DNA of 31,807 nt from Dipetalonema caudispina (lineage: Eukaryota > Nematoda > Chromadorea > Rhabditida > Onchocercidae). Positions 8,520-21,500 of the stretch are shown piece after piece (the stretch's first letter is position 1; each line of letters begins with the position of its first letter). Position numbers and translations under genes: made by a program. The notes below the pieces were generated by a model. That model saw only the letters and a list, made by a program, of their open reading frames with translations, did no database searches and was not told the DNA's origin. The stretch covers positions 1-31,807 of the forward strand of contig JABVXV010000513.1 of NCBI GenBank assembly GCA_013365325.1, given 5' to 3'.

Positions 8520-10380
8520 ATGCATATAGCGATAGCATGATAAAGGACATTGCGATATCGCATATGCATTAACGACTTTTACTATTTTTTCCTTCTTTTT
8601 ATTTCATATTAATTTTAAAATACTTTGTGAATAACATATAAAATAAAGCATTATTTAATATATGTTTGAGTTGTCGCAAGGAATCAAATAATGTGCAACA
8701 AACTTCTCTTTTCATTTAAGTTACGGACGTGTCGATTATGCGTCAAAAGTAAACACGTAAATTGTACCATATTCATATCCAACTTATGCCTTTTTCCTCC
8801 ACTCGTATAATTTCAATTCTTCTATTACTGAATGATATTTGAGTAGGCTATATTCAAATTTCAGAAAGTTTTATAGTTTCCTATAATTATGAATCCCGCT
8901 AATTACCATATGTTTCCTCTACGTTTTTCATGTTTTCATGTTAAAAAAAAAAAGCGGAACTGATTAAGTTCTCATTATAACTAGCACAAAATAGCTTAGA
9001 GCATTTAAAAAAAAAAAAAAAAGGATAATTCAAAAAAAAAAAAGAAAAAAGGGAAAGATTAGAGAAATTATTTCATATAAGGTATTGACAATACAGCAAC
9101 CTATCAATATATCATCATTTATGATATGATACTTAACTTATCGTTTTACTTCAATTATCATCAATCTAATCTAAATTTGAAAAAAATTTCAATTAATTGC
9201 AGAATAAAAGAAAATTTTTTCAATCACTATGTTTCTCTGTCTATTTTGATTAGTGAACGAGACAAATTTCACTATTTAACGAAAATCGATATTGTGATAG
9301 TGTTGAAATGAACGCTATGAGAGAGAAAGAATTGCTATACCTCTCTGACACTTACAAACTTTGCATTGTCATCTCGTCGTTATTATATTTAATCAATGTG
9401 ACATAAGTTTGTTGTGAACTTGTAGGAATATACGTATATATACGGTTAATGTTAGGTCAAAGTGCTATGATACTACCTCTTATAAACATTTATTATTACT
9501 ACAATAAAGCTATTCCATGGATTAAACTTTTCAACGTTGTTATTTATATCGTCATTTTCCCAATTGATTTTCCGGAATATTATTTCGGAAAAGTAACAAA
9601 GAGTTGGTTTTTCCATCTTTTTGCTATACTCTCTTTTCTTTCGAAATAGTAATTGTTTGATATTTGATTCAACTATGTTTAAGCATTAAAGTTTCAGATT
9701 TGCTTGAGCATTTTGAAACAGTTTTTTTTTTTTTTTTCAGGGCAAATTGTTCAATTAAGCTTTTCACCATTGTGGATGAAAAAGTAATTTAGAGGATAGG
9801 TTATGATATGATTGTGTAAATTCAGGTTACTTACCGGGGATATCAGTGCAGACTGAGAGAAAAATGGTTAGATTGTTTACATCTTTCATCGTTTTCGTCC
9901 ACTAGTACCATTCTTGATTTCCTATTTGCTCACTATACTGAATCAGATCTCATTCAAAGATAGATTTGATCCGACAATAAGAATCCCTCAAATATTATTT
10001 TCATTGTTTATTACAACGAGAAAACTTGCTGATAGGATAAAACATAGTTGATGGAACGTTCGTATGTTCATGTAAAACTTTCGGCAAAATTTTTTCACGC
10101 TGAATCTACCAATAACGGTGAAATAATCTTTTTCGGATAACATTCGCCTCATTTCTTCTGACTTCAAATCATCATCAACCTGATTTCGGAAGCTATGATT
10201 TCTGAAGTTCCTTTAAGCTAATTATCAATAAAGAGAGTGTTGCTTAAAATATTCGATATTCTATCAAATGTAATAATTTTTTTTTATTCCTTCGAAGATT
10301 TTGATTTAAAAAAAAAATTTTAATTGTCGCTTAATACCATCGAGATTTATCGTAATGGCGATATGATGCATAATATAATA
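8520..10380. other. Intergenic stretch between HIG1-like genes 1 and 2
   Basis: AT-rich sequence with A-tracts at 8942-8953 and 9008-9022. One short open frame at 9449-9649 (66 residues, starting MLGQSAMILPLINIYYYYN) has a hydrophobic middle and uses some C-ending codons. It has no recognised family and no clear acceptor before it. I do not call it a gene, but it is the only candidate in this stretch. Confidence 0.4.
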
Positions 10381-10401
10381 CTAATTTGCAGTTAATAAAG
10401 G

Positions 10402-11854
10402 ATGAATCTGATTAGAAAAGCGTTAATGACTTCAGCAACAATACAAAAGGTTAGTTCATTAGGATTAATTAACGCAAACTATTGCAAAGAAGGATCTCAT
10501 TCAAATCACGCAATTAGAATTTTCCAAAATTTCATATATATTTTAAAAATATTGTGATTTCACCATAGCACATATCTCAGGATAAAACGAATTTTGCTTC
10601 TTTTTTGCTTATGAATGTCATATTTTTTTCAGACTAAGGATTACGATCCAGGTGTTGTCGGGATGAATGTAAGTTTTGTTTGAAATTAATGATTTTAATC
10701 AAGGAATTCATTTATGACTTATGCTTCACATAGTGTTTTAATGGTGACAAACTTACAATGTTAATAGAATAAATATCAATGATAAGAATTGATGTAACAA
10801 TAACGATAATTGTAATAATAATAATAATAATAATGGATGGATGTTATGAGCAATCACAGAATTCAACAAATTATCACCACGGATCGACATTTTTTCCTTC
10901 CTGAGTGATTAAGATTGGGATGATATAGTAATGTTATAATTGTTTGGAAAAACTCTAATCTCGGGTCAGATTGTGTAGTTTAATGATAATAGTTATATTC
11001 TTGTTGCAGCTACAACAACAAGAAATGAAACGACGTCGTGATTGGCTAAAAAATCCGGTATTTCTAACTGGTACTTTGCTAGCCTGGATAGCTTTAATGG
11101 GATACCTGAAACCACATAGTGAAAGAGTTTCATTCGCAGAACATAGGTAATATCGTACACTTTTATGATTTTGCAATAATAATTGAAATGATTGAATGCA
11201 TCGTATCAACTTCTAACTTCTAGTTTACATTATGGATTCAAAATTTGATGTATCTGTATGGTAAGTGGTATACTGAATACAATTAATTGAATTTCTTCCT
11301 TATTCCTTTTTTCTTCACCTTTGAACCGCAATGCAGTACTTGATAGGAAAAAGTATTAGAGATTTTTCCAAACATTTATTAAGTTATAATATACTACAAA
11401 GACTCTATGAATGCATTTTTTCTTTTAATCTCCTCTTATTAATGTGGAATTATTTCTCATCCTTTTAATTAACAATTAACTTTTGAACAGATTAGTTCGA
11501 TCCGATCGTATTTCAGATCTTACAAATTACACTTTTTGATGGTATGATAATTAGGGAAAAGTCTTATTAGAAACTAAGTATATGCTAAGAAAAAAATGTC
11601 TCAATCCTTTTTTTTTTCATTTTCTTTCTGGAATGTACTTGAAATATTCTGGTTTTTATTTCTGAATCTTTAATTTTTCTCATCAATAGATTAAAATAGT
11701 TAAAAATTATCGTACTTATCATCATTGTAGTAATTTACATATGATAATTAATTATCCATTTAGATTTCGAATATTCCTGCAAGGATCCTCATTCGTTTTC
11801 GTACTTACCTGTGCTACAATTGCTCGGTACTATCAACAAAAGGAAACAAATTGA
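10402..11854 (+). CDS. HIG1-domain protein, paralogue 2
   Basis: Four exons (10402-10449, 10633-10668, 11010-11146, 11764-11854) give 103 residues. The start is preceded by an acceptor TTTGCAG ending at 10391, so an 11-base leader after trans-splicing is likely. Residues 1-16 (MNLIRKALMTSATIQK) look like a mitochondrial targeting peptide. The HIG1 core runs from KNPVFLTG at about 42, through a first membrane segment (about 46-61), to R74-F-R76-I-F-L-Q80-G. This fits the family's R-x-R-x3-Q motif, with Phe instead of Gln/Ile four residues before R74. A second membrane segment (about 83-98) follows. HIG1 proteins bind and stabilise respiratory complexes III/IV in the inner membrane; that role is by family. 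AATAAA at 11872 lies shortly after the stop. Gene 3 is a tandem duplicate. Confidence 0.82.
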
Positions 11855-12550
11855 TGCATTCATTTGAATCGAATAAACTCTTCCACTATTATCCCTCAGA
11901 GAAGAGCCAATTATAATTGGAATGAAATAATTGATTAGAAAAAAAAAAATTATTAGTGTCGTAAAAATTTTCATAGAATTCGTTACAATTTCAATGCGAT
12001 ACATATTTCAAAGGGATTAACTTTTCACTGTATAAATTATATAGATTTTTTGATAAGTTTAATTTATAATTAACGATTAGTACATGAGATAAAATTTGTT
12101 TTAAAAAAAAATGAAAATAATAGATATAGCTAATGATAAGACTTATATCAATCCTTTTAATTGAAATTAAGTACCGTTTCGAAATTTATTGCTTTTATTT
12201 CATTGTCCAACGATAGATGGAATATGTTTTGTAAGTGATAGAATATATTTGTAAGTGATGAATGATGTCTTTTTACACGATAATGATAGGATAACGAAAA
12301 TGTAATTTAAATATACATAAATTTATGCAAATGTATGCAATAAACAAATCTTTAGAAGTATCTAATGTGATATCCGTCGATCATTTTTTGCTTTTTTTTT
12401 TCTTTCTTTTTATAAAATGTTTCATTTAAAAGTAAATTATAGCAATAAAAAATATTTCACTGCAAATAATCCACCACTTCAAATAAAATTACCATATTAA
12501 ATCTAACGGAAATCTTTAAAATTTAACTTTTCTTTCTGCTCTGCGCCACT
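11855..12550. other. Intergenic stretch between HIG1-like genes 2 and 3 (left part)
   Basis: AT-rich sequence with possible polyadenylation signals at 11872 and about 12340. I see no coding exon, RNA gene or repeat in it. Confidence 0.6.
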
Positions 12551-12669
12551 TTTTAATGCCTGGGCCGTGGAATCTTGGCACTCCCGATGTTTGATATTAT
12601 GTGCTTCTGGGAGATCCTATCATTTCCCTTGGATAGCTCTTGCTTCTCGTTACTCTCCGATTTAACCAT
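12535..12669 (-). other. GC-richer island with a 38-codon minus-strand ORF (unrecognised)
   Basis: This island has clearly higher GC than its surroundings. On the minus strand an ATG at 12669 opens a 38-residue frame starting MVKSESNEKQELSKG and ending KIPRPRH with a stop at 12553. A second minus frame ends GIKKWRRAERKVKF. A plus-strand frame is also open across about 130 bases. With three overlapping frames I cannot say which, if any, is coding. It could be a relic exon or an RNA gene. It lies about 110 bases upstream of the third HIG1-like start, so a promoter element is also possible. Confidence 0.25.
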
Positions 12670-12782
12670 ATATAAGTAAAATGTTTGGGTAACTTTTCTT
12701 TCCTGTTACCTTTCAACTTAATCGTCTAATGAGATTTAGATAAAATTACAGAAATGTTTATGCTTACTTTACAGAGAGAAGT

Positions 12783-13968
12783 ATGGTAATAGGAACGCTG
12801 CGCAAAGTATATATGGCCAACATATTGGTTAGTTCATTCAGTTACTTCTTCATCTTTTTCCTTTTGTCCTTTTCATAGATAATTCAAGAAGCTATTGCTT
12901 CCTTATCATCGTTATCATCAAAAAATATCTGTTCCGTCGCTGCCAAAATCGTTTTGAGAGAGCTGGAATGAGTTTCTACCATTTCAGTCAGTTATGAGAA
13001 TAGGAATAGCACAGTGGAAAAAAGTGCCATGTTCAATTAATACCATTTGAAGAAACGGGAAGAAAGTCTAGTTAATGTCATTCGAAGTAACTCAAAAATA
13101 ATTCTTGAATTTTTCAGGTTGGTAATTCTAATCCTGGCACTGCTGATACCATTGTAAGTTGCTCAGATATAATCATCGACAAATGGTATTTAGGTTATCA
13201 ATAACGATTACATTTATTTCATCATACATTTTCTGTCGTTGTTAGTTGCTGTCGACTGAATGTTTTGATCTATATCACTGTTGGCAGTTATGGGAGGTAT
13301 GAAGATTGGAAGTTTGCAATTCCTTATTTTTATCACCAAAACACTTCTTCCTTTCGTTCTTTTTTTTAGATGGATTACAAAATGTTGAAAAAACGACACG
13401 ATGTATTGAAGGATCCCTTCATTCTTGCTGGAATTGTACTGCCATGGATTGCTTTGAATGGCTTTTTGAAGCCTCACTCAGAAAGAATATCGTTCGCCGA
13501 GCACAGGTCAGAATCATTTGTAGTCTTTACATTTTTTTCACTGCGCAGTTCAATTACTGCATTGTAACATTATTGCTATAATTAGATATCATTTCTTTTT
13601 GATTGGAGGACTTCTGTGATACAAATCCATTATGATATATGTCAGAATACTTTTGAGGAGCTATTTTGCAAACATATCTCTTCGAAAACGTGACTATTAT
13701 TTCATCCATTGTGTGTAAGAATAAATTTTTCCTTTTTTTTCGCAACATTCAACTTGAATGTTCTAGCGTAGCAACGTTTAGCGAGTCTCAAGGCTTGGCT
13801 TGGTAAGACATAAACATAATGTGTGACTTGGCATTTTTGGCAGCAATGTTGTATTTCAGATTTCGCATCTTCCTACAGTTCTGCACATTTGTTACAGTCC
13901 TTTCAGTAGCGACAGTGATGCGAAAGAATAAACCGAGAGACAGCGAAGAGATTTTTGGACTATGCTAA
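12783..13968 (+). CDS. HIG1-domain protein, paralogue 3
   Basis: Four exons (12783-12827, 13118-13153, 13370-13506, 13860-13968) give 108 residues. The acceptor TTTACAG ends eight bases before the ATG, which fits trans-splicing. Exons 2 and 3 are 36 and 137 bases, the same as in paralogue 2. All intron phases match (0, 0, 2), so the two are tandem duplicates. The stretch WIALNGFLKPHSERISFAEH is nearly identical to its sister. R73-F-R75-I-F-L-Q79 keeps the R-x-R-x3-Q motif, but the next residue is Phe instead of the usual Gly. Asp-Pro replaces Asn-Pro at the start of the first helix. The C-terminus is longer and charged (RKNKPRDSEEIFGLC). A role in respiratory complex assembly is by family; differences from gene 2 suggest divergence or tissue specialisation. 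Confidence 0.82.
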
Positions 13969-14494
13969 GATCTTTAAACTTTTCAAAAGTTATAACTTCC
14001 TTCAGTAACACGTTCTTATAGCATTTTATTGAATTTAAGCCTATGTAAAAATTGCAATTGTAACATTTTGCCTCTTTATTTGTGATCATATTGATCTTTA
14101 TTGATCTCTATTTTTTTCTCTGGTTATCATCACTGATCTCGATATTATCCTATTATTGTTTCACTCTTGCTTGGAATTATTGGCCTTATGACAATTATTG
14201 TGATTGGTTATATTAAATATCAAGTACGGATACTTCTTCGTTCTTTTATTTTTGCAGTCTATGGTAATATACTTGCTGCGCTTATTCCTGCTCTGTCAAA
14301 TCATTATTTATGCAATATGTGTTATTTGATGATCTTTTTGAACAATAAAAATAAATGCTTATTCCTAGTATTTCTTTGACTGTGATTATTCATAGTGAGC
14401 ATAATATCTGAGGTCAGCGTTTTTTAATTTTGGTAAAATACGTATGGATATAGAGTTTTGCAGGGGTTTTTGTTTTTCGCAAAGGACGAGGATA

Positions 14495-15727
14495 ATGCCG
14501 GGTAATCAGCCGGACGATACAAATGATGAAGATGCTACCGAATTGAAATTCCCGAAAGGTTTGCTTTCCTATCCTTAATGTAGTGGCAGCAAAAAAAAGG
14601 AAAAAAGGAGATTGCTTCCGCCGCAGACTTTACTTTCAATACACCTTTTCTTGAATTTAACAGCAGCGTATTTAGATTAATTACCACTTCTATTTTCAGA
14701 ATTTGAACAAGCCGATACTTTATTAACATCAGAAGTATATTTACTGTTAGAACATCGACGCCAGCAAAGTGAGCAGAAGGTGAGATCTCTTGATCAAGTT
14801 ATGAATTTAAACGATCCAATTATTCAAGTTTTGACCAACGTTACTTTTAATTAAAGCAAACGTGCAGCGTCATTTATACAGACAAAATTAGTTCTATGTG
14901 TAGTTTTTAGGTTCTTATATAAAGCAGTAATTTAATTCAAGCAACCATATTAGAATTCAGTTCGCATATGGTAAGAGATAGATGGCGGGATGTTATCATC
15001 TTGATTTCGTGCATTTATGTTGTGTCATTTCGTCTATTAGTTGAACAAATTCTGTTTCTTGGTCTTAATCATTTTTGTAATGTATATAACTGGCGTTCCG
15101 GACGTGTCTGAGGTGAATTTAATATTGATGTCAACGAAATCGATCTTTGTTACTGGCAGAAAAAAGTTTATTTTCAGGAGGAAATCGACGAGATGAGTGA
15201 TGTATTCGTAAAAACTTTAAATTATACTCGACGAATGGCACGATTTAAAAATAGAGAAACGATTCGAGCTGTTAGAACGTAAGTGTTAAATTCTGCAACT
15301 AAAAAGATACGTTTCCTATGAATATTTTATCATTTTGTTGAAATAAAACTCAGTTTTTTAGTAACTTAAAAATAAATATTGGTTGCAGCCTGTTGGCAAC
15401 AAAACCGCTACATAAATTCGAGGTTGCACAAATTGCTAACCTTTGTCCAGAAACGTCTGAGGAAGCGAAAGCTTTAATTCCCAGGTAATCAAGGATATTA
15501 GTGCCATGTTTTTTCTAATTATTTCTGAATGACTTATAGGATCTGTTAGTCTACAGTAGCGTGAAAAGTGAAATTCTCAGGATTTCACTCAACAACGTTT
15601 CTTTTCTTGATCCATTCTATCAATGTAATGATCAGAAAGTTGCTTATTTAGCCTGGAAAACAAAATGGGAGATGACGAGCTGGACGAGGTGTTGAAAGAT
15701 TTGCATAGCAAAAAAACGTTTCAGTGA
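14495..15727 (+). CDS. rpb-4: RNA polymerase II subunit RPB4
   Basis: Five exons (14495-14558, 14700-14779, 15178-15278, 15389-15484, 15652-15727) give 138 residues, close to the roughly 140 of animal RPB4. With RPB7 it forms the stalk of RNA polymerase II in the nucleus and takes part in initiation and mRNA export and decay. The acidic N-terminus (residues 1-16) is followed by [20 protein letters not shown], the tip-associated N-terminal element. The HRDC-like Rpb4/RPC9 fold follows: [30 protein letters not shown] and a C-terminal helix ending [17 protein letters not shown]. All exon phases join without conflict. A TTTTGCAG acceptor at 14463 lies 31 bases before the ATG. The gene follows HIG1 paralogue 3 on the same strand after 526 bases; an operon is possible but the gap is long. 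AATAAA lies near 15847. Confidence 0.96.
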
Positions 15728-16601
15728 TTATTTGTTTTGATTCATGCATTTTTTCTGTATATTATCAAGAAATATTTTGTTGATCGGTAAGGAAGAGACA
15801 AAAAGCAAAAATCATTTAAATATCCCATCAAAATATATCTTGAAACAATAAAAAAACGATTTCAAAGTCCAATCTGCAGGAATGTTGAATGTGGTTGGTT
15901 CTGTCGATTGATGATTTAATTTCGTTGGTTATTGCAGTTTCATTGTAAGTTGTATAGAGAATCGGGTTCTAAGTGTCTCGATAGTGTCCGAGATAATTCA
16001 GTTGAAGGCTGGAGTTATCCAAGAAGAGAGATGTTTGATGTTTGGATAATTTTCCTTAAGGAATTGATAGCGCAGTATATTTGAAATTGAATATTAGACA
16101 GTTGTTATGCTTCTGCTTCAGTAGTTCCTGATGGAGAAAATAATTGGTCTGAGATTTTTTGCTAAAGTTATTTTAGTTAGAACAGGAAAGGTTTTCTTTG
16201 ATATCACAATAAGTTGTACTTAACATTTGTTGTTGTATGGAGCAACTGACAATAAGTTCCATTAACACCGTTCTTAAAAGCTTAATGATTAAAACACGCA
16301 AATTGTGCTACTGGATGATTTCATTGATCAAACAGATGTTACCGTGTGCAAACTTTGATACTTTAAGGGACATTTGATCTCGAGGAAGGAACAAATTGTA
16401 CATTAGTATAAAATTTCGTAGTTGTGGAAAGTTTTCTTCAGCAGAAGTATTTGCTACGGAAAATTTTAACATTGCTCAATTGTTATCATTGTTACCTAAT
16501 TCTGTTATTCATTATCGTTATCTGTAACATTCAAATTCTTTTTGGAGCCTTAGAACAAATTATCCCGAATATTTCCAAAACACTTAGATCTGAACTTTAT
16601 A
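15728..16601. other. Intergenic stretch between rpb-4 and the next gene
   Basis: An open frame on the plus strand from about 16437 to 16648 includes a strongly hydrophobic run (CYHCYLILLFIIVICNIQIL). It has no ATG and overlaps the first exon of the next gene in another frame, so I do not call it. An acceptor-like GCCTTAG at 16553 could serve the next gene. Nothing else was recognised. Confidence 0.4.
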
Positions 16602-18549
16602 ATGAAACAATTAGCTATCAACAACTCTATAATGACCAACAGGACTGACTATGAACAATATTTCTGCAGACAGTTAGCGAAATTACCGATAAGATCAGCC
16701 GAAAGGTAATCATTCAAATTTAAAATCGTTTTTTGTTATTATAATTCTATACCAATGATGCTTGGGGAGGCATTGCATATCTTAGTTAAAATCGAAATTT
16801 CTTGATCTCGATGATCATAGTAAGCCTCATATGGTAGCGAAATATTGACTGATCAAACGTGAGAATAGCATATGAAAGCATGTATCATATGCGTGATATA
16901 TGATAATTAGATGTGAATATGCGGATATAAAAAATAGAAAAAAATATAGCCCTAAGAAAACAAAGTTTGTCTATACTGTATCATTAGCTGTAAATTTTAG
17001 GTATTTTTGAGGTTGATAGGCAAAATACCTTCAAGGGAAAAAAAAAAAATTATATTAGTGGATTGATTCCATACAAACTATTACTGTCTGAATCAACTAT
17101 TTGATCAGTTGAGCGGTATTCTCGGATTTAATATTCCAATCATCTGTAATAAATGCTCACACCTGGGTGAAATTGAAATTCTTCAAGATAAACAAGAAGT
17201 AAAATTTAGCATAAAAATTTAACTCATGAAATAATTAAACGAGAAAATTTCGAAACATCCTGAAGTTACGGGCGTTAAATCTTTCCAAATTTTCCTTCCT
17301 TTCCACTCCCGAATTTCGGTCTGAACATTTTGCACTTTATTTCTGAAAACCTGTCAAAATGATTTCATCATGAAAAAAGTGCAGCAAAATAGCCGTTTTT
17401 TGTTTTCATTCTGAACAAAACTTCTTTGAAATACCCAACTTGAAAAGATCGAATATCGTTTAAAATTTTCTTAACTGAATTAATTAAATTATCTAACTAA
17501 TATTAAGTCAACAAACTTTGAAGTTTTACATAGTATTGCATCTAAATTTTCAACATTGTTATTCAGGCAGCTTACTACTGTTGAAAACGTTTCTGTCTTT
17601 TTCTTTGCAAAAATCAACAAGGCGAAAAAAAGAAATCATAAGTTACTGTTTACCAAAATTTTTTTAGAAACTATTAAAAATTTATCTGTAGTTTTTGTGA
17701 GAAATTAGGCGATTATTCATGAAAGTAAATAATTCAATAAAGTTTTATCCTGAACGATAAATTTTTCATCTTCATCTTTAATTTTTTTGCTTAAACGAAA
17801 ATGACTAATTTTGCTTCCTATCCAATTTTAAACTATTTCTGTATTATGTAATAATTAAGGCAAGAGAATAATCAATCAATTGAAGTTAACAAAAAAAAAT
17901 TTAAAATTGGATGGAAAGCAAATCATTTATCTTTGCTTAGGTAAAAAATTGAAAAGATAAACGTAACACTTCATTACTTCGTTTTTATCATAAATGTTTA
18001 TTTTCAGGTTGATCGTTTTACAACAAGCCATATTATTGACAGTAATTTGTTGCATCGAGAATTTGTGTCAGTATCTGTTATGGGTTACAATATTTTATGT
18101 TATTGGCCTCAATGATCACAAATCGTATCTAAAAGATAAGATGAAAATGATGAAGAGAAATGATCAGAAAAGAAATAGAAAGCATTTGAGAAAGTTAAAG
18201 CAAAGTGGTCTTCTTCGTTTCTGCATGAAAGTAAAAGCTTTTCTTTTTTTTTTTTTTTTAAACAATCAAATAGCGTACATTAATTATCAACCTGTAATTA
18301 TTCGATAATCAACTTTAGTCAAATTTCACGTATTGTGATGAACAAAATTTCGAAAGCTTCTTTAATTACTGAGTGAGCAAAATTATTGAACAATAACAAG
18401 AACTCTTGATACTTAAGCAAAACATATCATTTCTTGTGCTGTTGTAGATATTCATCAATTCGATGTACCCATCATCGTTTGCTGCTCATCGGCGTGTATC
18501 AAAACCACCATCATCGAAAATCTATGTAATTCTGGAAATACCAGAATGA
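16602..18549 (+). CDS. Unrecognised 142-residue single-pass membrane protein
   Basis: Three exons (16602-16705, 18008-18230, 18448-18549) join in agreeing phases (2, then 0) to give 142 residues. I do not recognise a family. The N-terminus is short and has two N-glycosylation sequons (NNS near 7, NRT near 13). One long hydrophobic segment follows (about 36-68, LIVLQQAILLTVICC and on to FYVIG). Then comes a very basic stretch of about 35 residues (KMKMMKRNDQKRNRKHLRKL) and a tail that ends SKIYVILEIPE. This predicts an outside N-terminus and a cytosolic basic tail, the layout of KCNE-type potassium-channel subunits, but I see no sequence match to them. The first intron is 1,302 bases, far longer than the second. 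Which ATG is used is uncertain; the one at 16632 (residue 11) is also possible. Confidence 0.6.
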
Positions 18550-21500
18550 TAAGAAAAAATTCTTCATTTCGATTCTGATTTTGACATTTCTGTCAAAGAA
18601 AAGATATCAATGAAAACATTTCTATAAGTGATTATTAAACTGTTACATTCGATCGGTAAATGATCATATGGTATAGTTGAGCAAAATCATGAGAAAGCAT
18701 GCTTTATGCAATTTATTTACTGATATATGCGCATAGTTCAATACTTTCCGGATTTTCAACAAGATAATATTCTGCTGTTTGAAAAGTGATAAAATCCAGC
18801 ACTCTTAGCTTTGGCTATTCCAATGATTTATGACTAATGCTGTAAATGTATGATCCTTTATAAGCTCATTATTGATATTGGTGTTGTTATTGGGTAATTC
18901 TGCAACGCTAGCATTGTTTGTATATATGAGAATTGTACTAAATCACACTTTTTTTTTTTTTTTTTTTTTTTGTCTGAAAAACCGAATTTTCAAAAAAGAA
19001 AAAGTTTCAAATCAAATTTTGTATAGAAGACTTGAAATATGTCACATTTAGTTAAATTATATGATGTGTATGAAGTATCAGCTTTCATATTCAGATAATC
19101 ATATTTCAGTATGCACTGTTACAATTCATTCAATCAATTTTCTCAGATCACTAATAGTATGAAAGCAAAAAATGAAACTGTAGAAAAAATTGTAATATTT
19201 GCTTTCGATAAATGTATTGGTAGAAATTATCGATATTCTTTCCTTTTTTTTTTTATTTTTTTTCAAATTAATTTTTTTCACTTTTTTTTATTCATTTTCT
19301 GTCTAAAATCATGTCTTCCTCACAAATTTAAGACCAAAAATTCATTTACCAAGAATATATATTGTCATATGCGTAGTATTCAATTATTTAATTAATTTAC
19401 TATCCATTTTACTATAAAAAGGTCCAATATTTAATATATTATTTCTTTTTTTTCAAATTTGTTCACTGCTCACAAATCTAAATTTAACTCTACTTAATAA
19501 TTCAACTTAGATTTTGTTTGAAGCTGATAAAAGGTGATGTAAATGAAATATGTTGTTGTAAATTTGAGTACCATCATTAACTTACAATGGCGCCCTTCGA
19601 AATGCTAATGTATGATATATTTATTATTTCATTGAATATGTAAACATTTCTAATTCTGATATAAATGAGAATTTAGAATAGAATCGAGAATCAATTATGC
19701 AATTATTATAATTTGTAACAGACGAAGTATAAGCCAAAATATGCAATACATAATTTTGAACCAAATGATTATGAACAAATTCAGATCTGATAGTAAAATA
19801 AAAAATCTTTGAAAACAAACGTAAGTTTGTTTTATTTTGAAATTAGCACCAAATTAAATAATTATTTAATTGCATCATTACGCTTTCTAAAAACTTTCAA
19901 CTTTGGCTTAAATAATATATTTGGCATTTCTATGTGCTTATACCTCTATCTGTTGGATTTTTATTTGTTTGCTAACATTGTGATCTTCTTCTCTCTAATA
20001 GTTTCTAAATTTTCTTTTTAAAATTCTAATTTTTCAATTCATTTAGAAGTTATCCAAGTTATTTTCAGAAATAACAATTTACAACTTATTACTTGTCGTT
20101 TACTTCCATCAATTTGAGAAAAATCAGTAAACCTCCTGACTTCAATCTTTTCATAAATAAATTTAACAACGGACTTTCAATTTAACCCAAAATCTGATTT
20201 ATTTGCTTTGAATAGACATTCCGCTAATTATTGAAGTGTATTAGATGAAAATTAACGATGAGAAGAATTTTTCTTGAAATAACTAGTCTGTTAGTGTGAT
20301 TGATGTAGATAAAGTGAGTTGGAATTTGACGTATAGTTGCGTCACCATAGGAGGAGATGCACTTTGTTGAATTTGGAAAAAATTAGCTGTGAGATGTATG
20401 TATCATCGTTGATTCAACACACTTTCTGCTATCAGTTTATGTTACTTCGATTTATCACTATTCTTGTTGATCATTCAACAATTCAACATTTGTTGTGCTA
20501 AAATGATCAAATTTCCATTTCCTGCTTGATTAAGAGGAATTTTTGTTGGTTTTGTTGCATTCATTTCATCGCTTTGCAATTTGTTTACATTTATTTATGC
20601 ATAATTATTCAAATTTCACTTCATTCGGTTAATCAATAGGGATCGAAACATTGATAAAAAGAAAGAAGTTTCATAACGTTGCATAAAAAAGCTGGAGTAA
20701 AATTAAGAGTGGAATTTAAATGAAGCCAAAATATTTCTGCTAACATCTCTCCTAATATTTCCTTTAATTCTTTTCTTTTTTTTATCAATGTTAACAATTC
20801 ATTTCAGCTTTTATCAGCTTTTATCTTGTGTGTGCATGAAATCAAATTGTTCGTCTCGATTATTTCAATCTTTTAAATTAAAAATGAATTTTCCTCGCAA
20901 TTAATTATCTCACTTTGTTACATGTGTTTAACAATGGATTAAAAAATGTTTATTTTAATATGCAAAATTTCTTGCCATCCCTATTGTTTGCCAGGAATGA
21001 GTAGTCCGATTTTCGACTGAGATGGATTTTTTTGTCGCAATTGATAAATTCATTTCGTGCATTATTTAACAAAAGAAATCCTTCTGGTAATTATATTCCA
21101 AAAATATTACTTTCAAAAAAAAAAAAAAAAAAAAAAAAATTAGGTTAAATCTTTTTCCATGAGAAATTATTTAATGATATCATTCACAAAAATGCTCACT
21201 TACAAGAATTGGAACAAATTTGAGAAAGATTCAAAAGCTCAAAAACTATCACAAATCTTTTTAGAAAAAAATTCTGCTTTATGCTTATGTGAGGGGAAAT
21301 TTTTAGGTAAGCATACTGTGTAACAGTAATTATGAAAATTATTTATAATATAACAAAATGCTATTTGAATATGTGTATAAGTTTCAATTTTTAAAGTGGA
21401 AAAATATTTTTGCCAAGAAGTTCGAAACGTAACATCGTTATAATGTTGACATATTTAAACAGTGTGGCAATTTTTAGTTTTTAGCAAATTTCTATATTCT

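Noticed and set aside
16437..16648. Hydrophobic open frame before the single-pass membrane protein
   Set aside because: It has no ATG, its only acceptor-like site is weak, and it overlaps a better-supported exon in another frame.
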